Shown: piece after piece, positions 57,514 through 64,000 of the stretch
How positions within the stretch are numbered: the stretch's first letter is position 1
How the letters are laid out: the number at the start of each line of letters is the position of its first letter
Assembly (NCBI RefSeq): GCF_025960985.1
Contig: NZ_JAOQMX010000017.1
Coordinates: 1-64,000 of the forward strand
Source: Flavobacterium psychraerolatum
GTDB lineage: Bacteria; Bacteroidota; Bacteroidia; Flavobacteriales; Flavobacteriaceae
Length of the DNA: 64,000 nt
Direction of reading: 5' to 3'
Notes under the pieces: model-generated
What the model was told of the DNA's origin: nothing
Database searches by the model: none
What the model saw: only the letters and a program-made list of their open reading frames with translations
Program-made: the position numbers and the translations under genes

Positions 57514-57953
57514 TTATTGCTAAATTAGGAATAGAACATAGATCATGAACCTGTTTACCACTAGTTTTGCTGTATTTTTCAGTTGGTGCATTTTTTGCGA
57601 CAACTGATTTTTCAACTAAATCTTCTTTATTAAAAACATTCGTTAAACACATAGGAATAAACGATTTATCCCTACTAAAAAGTTCAAAAATATTATTAAG
57701 CGATAACCTGCAAGCTGTTCCAAAATGGTACAGCTTTATTTGAATTAGCAATATGCATTTTTTGCATATTGCTTTTTTTATCTAATTCACCCTCTTTGAA
57801 AACATTTCCAATGTGTCTAGAAATAACCGACTGATCTCTTTGAAATAAAAGTACTAATTGATCTTGAGTCAGCCATACCGTTCCATTCTCAAACTGAACT
57901 ATTATTTCAGTTTGATTATCATTCGTTTTGAATATTTCAATTTGGTTATCCAT
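57476..57953 (-). pseudogene. Broken RhuM-like N-terminal remnant(s)
   Basis: From 57953 the frame starts MDNQIEIFKTNDNQTEI, almost identical to the intact RhuM-Fic gene at 57180, then WLTQDQLVLLFQRDQSVISRHIGNVFKEGELDKKS, and ends at 57696. In an overlapping frame (57751-57476) a second, degraded stretch repeats the same motif (CRLSLNNIFELFSRDKSFI, NVFNKEDLVEKSVVAKNAPTE). So at least one RhuM gene was truncated, perhaps by recombination between copies and the inverted repeat at 57381. The body of the gene (including any Fic part) is gone. Confidence 0.65.
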
Positions 57954-57965
57954 TATGCTGCAATT

Positions 57966-59381
57966 TTAATCTAATCCAATACTATTTGATATAAGTTTCT
58001 CCACCCTTAACAAAAATTCATTTTCACTTCTAGCAATATCCTGCATCGTCATTCCCTTTTGAATAAAAACACCATCAACTACAAAGGAATGTGCATTGTT
58101 GTCATTCCCAAAAAGACTTGATGAATGTGCTTTTTCTGTATTTATATTCTCAGAAAAAGGAAACAATAATCCACCGAATAATACATTAGGTTGGTAATAT
58201 TGAATGTAAGAATGAATCTGATAAAAATCAGATCGATCTACATCCTTTTTAATACTTCTCATATTTTTGAATTTAGCATCAAAAACAATCACTTCATTCG
58301 TTTCTTTATGTCTCATAACTAAATCGGGAAACATTTTACGACCGTAAAACATAGTCTTATATACCTGTAGTTCTTCTTGACCATTTACATACCAATCGGT
58401 AAAATATCTGCTTAACAATTTTTCAAGATAGACTTCAAACAGTTGAGAAATATCAAACAAATAGCCTGTTGTAGCTAAATTGTCTTTTTGGTTTAAAGTT
58501 TCTAAACTCTGGTCTTTTAAAATAATTTCGGCATAGGTCAATACATTTTTGAAAGGACCAAACATAGGATTTTGAAGCACGCTATGCTTTTTAGCTTTAT
58601 CAATTGTAGTGTGTTGTGCATATATACCAGAATAACTTTGTTTTAGCAATTGATAGATACCGTGAATCTTTCTATGAATCTCTTTACCAAAACTTTGTTC
58701 TAGTTTTTTACAAGCAAGATACAACACATCAACAATTTCTTGAACATATACTTGTTCTCTGAAAGATGTAGTTAGTTTTCCCTGAAAAGGAAAATCATGT
58801 TTTAAATAAGCATTAACATCAATCTTCCCTCTTACTTTATGGCTGCGTTGCGTTTGGGTTTGGTACACTTTGGGCAAACCCATTACCGAAGCTTTTTCTA
58901 AAGCCTGGATAAACAAATAAGCTATAATATTCTGAAACTCGTTCGTCTTCTTTGATTTGGATGCTTTGGCTTCTTGATTATCAATGTACACATCATTGAT
59001 AAAGTTTAGCATTCTATTCAAAAAAGTTTCACCGTAAGCTGTGCTAATATTAAACTGACAACCTTTGTGATATAAAACACCTGCAAATAATCCGGTTTGT
59101 ATAATGTATTTTCGTCCTTCGACTGAATGCTCTTTGGCATACAACTTCATAATAAGTTGCGCGTCTTCTTCTAGTTTATTGCGATTGTTTTTAAACCCAA
59201 AGATTTGTACTTGCTCCAAGGATTTATTATCAGTCGTAAACTCATAGGTTGAAGCAAATAAATTATTTTTTATTTGTTCAACATCTCTGTTTGTGCGCAC
59301 ACCAAATTTCTCCTTTAACCCAATTTCGGTTAAAGCAGCTTCTTCATAAAAATTATGATTGGTTTGTACGGTTATACGCAT
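57966..59381 (-). CDS. mcrC: McrC-like nuclease subunit of a McrBC restriction system
   Basis: The 471-residue product has an N-terminal beta-rich part and a C-terminal PD-(D/E)xK nuclease: KMFPDLVMRHKETNEVIVFDAKFKNM (D, D-x-K), followed by QIHSYIQYYQPNVLFGGLLFPF. McrC is the endonuclease partner of the GTPase McrB; the complex cuts DNA with modified cytosines or other modified bases. The ATG overlaps the mcrB stop (TAATG), so they are coupled. It is longer than E. coli McrC (348 residues), as is common in this family. Confidence 0.88.
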   Translation of the reverse strand: MRITVQTNHNFYEEAALTEIGLKEKFGVRTNRDVEQIKNNLFASTYEFTTDNKSLEQVQIFGFKNNRNKLEEDAQLIMKLYAKEHSVEGRKYIIQTGLFAGVLYHKGCQFNISTAYGETFLNRMLNFINDVYIDNQEAKASKSKKTNEFQNIIAYLFIQALEKASVMGLPKVYQTQTQRSHKVRGKIDVNAYLKHDFPFQGKLTTSFREQVYVQEIVDVLYLACKKLEQSFGKEIHRKIHGIYQLLKQSYSGIYAQHTTIDKAKKHSVLQNPMFGPFKNVLTYAEIILKDQSLETLNQKDNLATTGYLFDISQLFEVYLEKLLSRYFTDWYVNGQEELQVYKTMFYGRKMFPDLVMRHKETNEVIVFDAKFKNMRSIKKDVDRSDFYQIHSYIQYYQPNVLFGGLLFPFSENINTEKAHSSSLFGNDNNAHSFVVDGVFIQKGMTMQDIARSENEFLLRVEKLISNSIGLD

Positions 59382-61516
59382 TACACTTTTCCTTTAAAAG
59401 GTTTTGTAAATTCCTCTAAAGCATTTTGTAATTTGTCGTCTAATTCACTTTCGGCAAACATGGCTCTCAGGTATTCCTTTAGCGTAGGACTTAAATGCAA
59501 TTGAAATAAACTCTCCAAATTCTTAAACGAAATTTCTTTTCTGCTGGCCATAGTAGTCATTTTCATAAAAAAGGAATGTCCAAATTCATACGACTTCCCT
59601 AAGCCAAGTTGTATGTTGATATAGTCATTTAATTTTTGACAAGCTTTTACATAGCTATCAATATTGGTAAAATCTTCGCCATTTTTAAACTTCGTCTCTT
59701 CGATAACCTCATAATCACAGTCTTTTCGAATCCATTTGAATCTTCGGCGTAAAGCTAAATCAAAAGCATCAATACTTTTATCCACATCATTCATCATTCC
59801 GATGAAAAATACATTATTAGGCACGCCAAAATAAGCATTACCGTCTTGAAAATGATACGCTAACTCTTTTTTAGAAGGATCTTCTTTTATCATTTCTTCG
59901 ATTAAAGTGGAATACTGCGTTTTGATTAAATTTTCATCATTTTTATTTTGAACATCATGACGGTAGTCTTTTTCCAAGCACAATAAGGTTTCTCCGAATA
60001 CGGAAGAAAGGTTGGCTCTGTTGATCTCATCAACGACAAAGTAAAATTTCTTATCTGGGTTTGCTTTGGCCTTTTTGCAAAAGCGTTTAAAAATTCCATC
60101 AACCAATTCAAACTTAATGTTTCCGTCAGGTGTTACACCTTTGGGCTTAATACCTTCAATAAAATCTTCGTAGGTAAAAGAAGGGTGAAACTGTACAAAC
60201 TCATATCTACTTCTATCACCTTGACAAATAAAATCTAAACTTTGTTTTACAGCATAGGTTTTACCCGTACCTGGAGGACCATAGAGAATTACGTTTGGTG
60301 TGTTTTCATCTGCAATACTCTGAGTGTTAGCACACCTCCATAAAAACCAAGATAGTAAAACCGATTCTACTACATTGTCTTTATCTAGTGCTAATATCTC
60401 ATTGGCTACCAGACGTATCTCATGGTTTTTACCTAGGTTCGTCGCTTCGGTACTTTCTACAAATTCGGCATGTAAAATATCAATAATGCTATTCGAATAG
60501 ATAAACAAAAAGTCGCCAGTTTTGTCTAATACCGCCATTTTACGCAATATTTGCTTCGCAGCGTAATTGCTTTTTTCTACCGCATCAACTTTTTTTCTAC
60601 TGTCATGAGTTTTAACAATTTTTTCTAAAATAGGCATTACGTTCTCCGTGAAAAACGATAACGATTTGTCCTTTTCATATTTATTAAACCCTTTATCGCT
60701 AGCTTTTAATTCTCTACGAATAGTATAAGTTAACTCATCACTATTCAATTTTATTTCGAAATTATTTGAGTTTCCAGGTTTAGAAGATCCAAAAACACTC
60801 TTGGTATCTCTTTCTAAAAAATTACACATATAACTCCCCGGCATAATAGCAGTATCTGCATCTTTACGATTGGTATATTCGTCTAGATTTAGCGAACCAT
60901 CTTCTATTTTGTTGCGGTATTGTTGCCATTCCGAAGACAGTTTAATGACTTTATCATTAATTTCAGTTTTATCTTTTTCTGTGAATTTATCTTTAAATTT
61001 AATCCACATGTTTTTGATTTCCGACTGTCTTTCGGGACTTAATTTTATATTATCCATAAGTGTCTTTTCTATTGCGATTTTGTACCAAGCTTTTATAAAA
61101 TCATTGGTAGCATTATTTCCTTGGCATTTGGTTAATGTGCCTGGAGCTTGTATGTAGCTTTTATCATATTTAGTAAGAAAACTTTTTTTCAAAACTTCTC
61201 CTTCAGTATCATAAAATGCAATCGTTTTTATTTTTCGTCTTAGTTTAAACCAATCAAAATCATCAACAACATTTTGCTCTATAAAAGCTTTCCCTTCAAT
61301 TTGCACTAAGGCAACGGGAGTAATGGTATCACGAATCATGACAATATCTCCAATTTGCATCTCAGTTTTAAATACTTCGGGAGCAGTGTTCAGATTTCCG
61401 TTTTTATCTTTCCAAACATCTCCTAAGCCAATTACTTGTTTCGTGTTGAGTATTGCGATGATCGTCTCCACAGATAATCTGTCGTCGGGATGCATTTGTA
61501 AGTGCCAGTAATTCAT
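59381..61516 (-). CDS. mcrB: McrB-like AAA+ GTPase with N-terminal modified-base reader-like domain
   Basis: The 711-residue product opens with WHLQMHPDDRLSVETIIAIL, VIGLGDVWKDK and MQIGDIVMIRDT, which resemble EVE/PUA-like modified-base readers (about 1-125). A middle region follows, then the AAA+ domain: Walker A NVILYGPPGTGKTYAV near 413, Walker B FYFVVDEINRANLSSVFGE near 495, and the McrB signature GMMNDVDKSIDAFDLALRRRF. It drives translocation and activates McrC. It lies three bases after hsdS, so McrBC was inserted into the type I operon as a unit. Confidence 0.9.
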   Translation of the reverse strand: MNYWHLQMHPDDRLSVETIIAILNTKQVIGLGDVWKDKNGNLNTAPEVFKTEMQIGDIVMIRDTITPVALVQIEGKAFIEQNVVDDFDWFKLRRKIKTIAFYDTEGEVLKKSFLTKYDKSYIQAPGTLTKCQGNNATNDFIKAWYKIAIEKTLMDNIKLSPERQSEIKNMWIKFKDKFTEKDKTEINDKVIKLSSEWQQYRNKIEDGSLNLDEYTNRKDADTAIMPGSYMCNFLERDTKSVFGSSKPGNSNNFEIKLNSDELTYTIRRELKASDKGFNKYEKDKSLSFFTENVMPILEKIVKTHDSRKKVDAVEKSNYAAKQILRKMAVLDKTGDFLFIYSNSIIDILHAEFVESTEATNLGKNHEIRLVANEILALDKDNVVESVLLSWFLWRCANTQSIADENTPNVILYGPPGTGKTYAVKQSLDFICQGDRSRYEFVQFHPSFTYEDFIEGIKPKGVTPDGNIKFELVDGIFKRFCKKAKANPDKKFYFVVDEINRANLSSVFGETLLCLEKDYRHDVQNKNDENLIKTQYSTLIEEMIKEDPSKKELAYHFQDGNAYFGVPNNVFFIGMMNDVDKSIDAFDLALRRRFKWIRKDCDYEVIEETKFKNGEDFTNIDSYVKACQKLNDYINIQLGLGKSYEFGHSFFMKMTTMASRKEISFKNLESLFQLHLSPTLKEYLRAMFAESELDDKLQNALEEFTKPFKGKV

Positions 61517-61519
61517 CTT

Positions 61520-62827
61520 CTAATTTTTGTTTCGTATCATTTCCAACTCTTCCCCAACTTGTCCCGATACTTTATCCACATCAATCATCCCACTCATTAA
61601 CCTTGGTAACAAAATATCTCGGGCTTCTTTGAGAAGTCGGTTTTGATTTTGAAGATTTTCAATACTATTCAATAAGGGTATAATTAAATCATCAAACTTC
61701 AATTGAATTTCAATTTTTGGGTTTAAAATTAAAATATCTTTCAAACTCGAAATGGTTAATGCTTTCTGACTTGAACCAATAGCAGTGTTTAATAAGTGAG
61801 CTTGAAAATTTTCATTTTTAAAACAAGAAATTAGATAAGTTGAACTAATAACTTTGCTTTTCTTCAACCAAATAAGATTCCCATCTTTAAAATAAAAGTC
61901 TCCATCGCTTTCTGTTATTAAATAAGGGTATCCTAAAGTACCAACAGCAGTCACTAATATATCGCCTGATTTCGGTAAATCATATTTGTTTTTTATTTCT
62001 TCAAACTTTTCATTTGAGATATAAAGTAAGTCATTTAATGCTTCGTTTTTACTTTTCAGAATAATCTCTTTCCCTCTATAAAATGGAATACCCTCATCAA
62101 CATAATCTGAAAGAAATATACGTTTACTAGATGTTACCTCTAACAATTGACCCAACTTCCCTTTCTCCCACCCCTCAGGCAATCCCGTAACTGCATCAAA
62201 TTTGGCTGTTTCATACCCTGGGAAACGCATTTTTACAAACCATTCCTCATAAGTGAGTTGGGCTTTTTCTTCTAATAATTGGATGCGTTTGAGGTTGTTT
62301 TCGATTAAATCATCATAAGACGATAAAATGGAGGCTATTTTGCGTTGAGTTTGAATAGTCGGGAAATCGAATTCAAAATCTTTTATACCTGATATTGGTA
62401 TTCTCATTTGATTTGCCGCACCTTTTCCACGTTGTTGAATAAAATGTTGAAATATTTGAGATTTACATAAATATCCTAAATATCTTTGATTAATAACTTT
62501 AGTATCTTTTGTCCTTAAACAAACTGCATTTTGATTAAGTAATAAACCTGAGGCATCTTTAGGTATTGATATACATCTTCCTGCCGCCGAATTAACTAAA
62601 GACGGATGTGAACCAACCGTTGCTATAACTATGTCATAAATCTCTAATTGGTTTCTTTTATACTTCTCAAAACTACTAATTTGTAAGTAACTTAAATCAC
62701 TATATGAAATACCATCTTTATCAAAGTTTGAAACCTTTAAAACTGGGTATCCAACATTAGAATATTCATTAGCAGTCCAACTACCACCATTAGTAAATTC
62801 ACAATTTTCTTCAAATCTTAAAATCAT
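61520..62827 (-). CDS. hsdS: Type I restriction-modification specificity subunit
   Basis: The 435-residue product has two target-recognition domains, each followed by a conserved helix (IASILSSYDDLIENNLKRIQLLEEKAQ near 170-195, and NSIENLQNQNRLLKEARDILLPRLMSG at the C-terminus). The first TRD starts with NGGSWTANEYSNVGYPVLKVSNF. HsdS sets the bipartite DNA target for HsdM and HsdR. The start overlaps the hsdM stop by four bases (ATGA). Confidence 0.92.
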   Translation of the reverse strand: MILRFEENCEFTNGGSWTANEYSNVGYPVLKVSNFDKDGISYSDLSYLQISSFEKYKRNQLEIYDIVIATVGSHPSLVNSAAGRCISIPKDASGLLLNQNAVCLRTKDTKVINQRYLGYLCKSQIFQHFIQQRGKGAANQMRIPISGIKDFEFDFPTIQTQRKIASILSSYDDLIENNLKRIQLLEEKAQLTYEEWFVKMRFPGYETAKFDAVTGLPEGWEKGKLGQLLEVTSSKRIFLSDYVDEGIPFYRGKEIILKSKNEALNDLLYISNEKFEEIKNKYDLPKSGDILVTAVGTLGYPYLITESDGDFYFKDGNLIWLKKSKVISSTYLISCFKNENFQAHLLNTAIGSSQKALTISSLKDILILNPKIEIQLKFDDLIIPLLNSIENLQNQNRLLKEARDILLPRLMSGMIDVDKVSGQVGEELEMIRNKN

Positions 62828-64000
62828 AACCCTACATTTTGAATTTGTTGCATCAAGGCATTGGCTTCTTCATTCAAAGTCGCTAGTTCGCTGTGAATTT
62901 CGGTCATGCGACCTTGGTAATCAAAATCCATGTCTAGCGTTACTACTACACCTACATAACGACCTGGAGTTAAGCTATAATCTTGGGCAGCCACTTCTTC
63001 TAGATCTACAATTTTGCAAAGTCCTTCTACATCTTCATATTTCCCTGTTGGGAATTTTTCTTTAAACCAGGCGTTGTCTTTGCCTATTTCGGGTTTTTCA
63101 CCTCTAAAAAGTTGCATAATGGCAGTCAGTCCTTCTAGTTGTTCTTCGCTAAAATCATTGATCGTCGTGCTCACTTTTCTAAAAGTATTGCGGGCATCAA
63201 TCATCAAGATTTTGTTTTTGCTTTCGGGCTTTTTGCCTTTGTTGTAAAACCAAACGTGGCAAGGCAATGAACGGGTGTAAAAAAAGTTGTTTCCTACCGA
63301 GACAATACATTCTACGGCTTCGGTTTCTATCAGTTCTTTACGAATTCGTTTTTCGGCATTCCCTGCATCTGTAGCCGAGGAAGCCATTACAAAACCCGCG
63401 CGCCCACTAGCATTAAGGTACGAATAGAAATACTGCATCCAAAGGTAGTTTCCGTTACCAATAGAGCCCGCACCCGTAAGCGGCGCACCAAACGGCAAAC
63501 GTTCGTCTTCGGCCAAGAATTTGTTTTTGGCATCAATTTTATCCACATTAAATGGCGGATTGGCCATGACAAAATCACATTTTTCGGTTAGGTTGTGTGG
63601 GTTGGTATAAAAACTGTTGCCTTCAATAATCTTCCCTTCAATACCATGAATGGCAAGGTTCATTTTAGCTAGTTTGGCATTGTTGCTCTTTAGCTCGGTA
63701 CCATAAACCGTGATGGCTTCGTTGACACTTTTGTTTTCGTGATCCTGAATAAAATGTGCCGTTTGCACAAACATTCCACCCGATCCACAAGCTGGATCGT
63801 GAATGATGCCGTGATTGGGCTGAATAAAATTGACAATCAAGTTAACCAATGATGGCGGCGTGAAAAACTCACCACCTTCTTGCGCACCTGCACCTTGCAT
63901 AGAGAATTTCATCAAGAAAAACTCGTAGATGCGTCCAAAGACATCGCCTTTGGCATTACGCACGGCATCTTTATTAAAAACACGAACTAGATCGCGCAAT
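62824..64000 (-). CDS. hsdM: Type I restriction-modification methyltransferase subunit (5' end outside window)
   Basis: 391 C-terminal residues are visible; the start lies right of the window. Adenine-N6 methyltransferase motifs are present: GIIHDPACGSGGMFVQTAHFI (motif I region, AdoMet binding) and CDFVMANPPFNVDKID (motif IV NPPF). GGEFFTPPSLVNLIVNF precedes them, as usual in HsdM. It methylates the host target and is required for restriction. Confidence 0.95.
   Translation of the reverse strand, partial: LRDLVRVFNKDAVRNAKGDVFGRIYEFFLMKFSMQGAGAQEGGEFFTPPSLVNLIVNFIQPNHGIIHDPACGSGGMFVQTAHFIQDHENKSVNEAITVYGTELKSNNAKLAKMNLAIHGIEGKIIEGNSFYTNPHNLTEKCDFVMANPPFNVDKIDAKNKFLAEDERLPFGAPLTGAGSIGNGNYLWMQYFYSYLNASGRAGFVMASSATDAGNAEKRIRKELIETEAVECIVSVGNNFFYTRSLPCHVWFYNKGKKPESKNKILMIDARNTFRKVSTTINDFSEEQLEGLTAIMQLFRGEKPEIGKDNAWFKEKFPTGKYEDVEGLCKIVDLEEVAAQDYSLTPGRYVGVVVTLDMDFDYQGRMTEIHSELATLNEEANALMQQIQNVGL

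Overview
The window is AT-rich DNA from a member of the Bacteroidota, most likely a marine, algae-associated Flavobacteriaceae. The evidence is TTG-N19-TAnnTTTG type promoters, a type IX secretion sorting domain, a hybrid two-component (HTCS) regulator remnant, Bacteroidota-style lipoproteins and many glycoside hydrolases and sulfatases. No rRNA, tRNA or CRISPR array was seen, and no SusC/SusD pair lies inside the window.

Layout. (1) 1-12.5 kb: the end of a RhaT-type sugar transporter gene, then a carbohydrate region in decay. It holds two ToxR-like membrane-anchored regulators (the second broken), each divergent from a secreted carbohydrate-active gene (a broken GH3 and an intact beta-helix protein). 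A frameshifted second beta-helix gene, an orphan T9SS sorting domain, a MITE with target-site duplication and an HTCS remnant follow. (2) 12.5-18.6 kb: a GH2 gene, a second RhaT-type transporter, an AldA-like aldehyde dehydrogenase and an enoyl-CoA hydratase. (3) 19-24 kb: a broken beta-propeller/Dabb gene, GlcG/HbpS, a Crp/Fnr regulator, about 1 kb of repeats and a two-gene unit of unknown function. (4) 24-32.8 kb: an IclR regulator divergent from an operon of a third RhaT-type transporter, two periplasmic-binding-protein-like proteins without signal peptides, two family III CoA-transferases, a Gfo/Idh/MocA oxidoreductase and a MaoC-type hydratase. (5) 32.8-48.6 kb: two GH29, one intact and one broken sulfatase, three GH16, a GH2 beta-galactosidase and a CBM-like lipoprotein, then KDPG aldolase and KDG kinase; this fits red-algal galactan (agar/porphyran type) degradation. 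(6) 49.8-52.8 kb: peroxiredoxin, alpha/beta hydrolase and a membrane protein. (7) 53-64 kb: a type I restriction-modification locus with McrBC and a RhuM-Fic protein embedded between hsdS and hsdR.

The most interesting signal is the IclR-linked system. A 31-bp inverted repeat (TTCATATRTA, 11-bp spacer, TRTATATGAA) lies in the promoters of the IclR/transporter operon, the hydratase/dehydrogenase/transporter operon and the GH2 gene. In the first two it has the same geometry relative to the promoter elements. This suggests one regulon that joins a secreted GH2, two transporters and a CoA-dependent catabolic route containing two apparently cytoplasmic solute-binding-protein homologues with no ABC permease nearby. 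The substrate cannot be read from the sequence.

Many genes in regions 1, 3 and 5 carry premature stops or frameshifts, whereas the IclR-linked genes and the restriction genes are intact.
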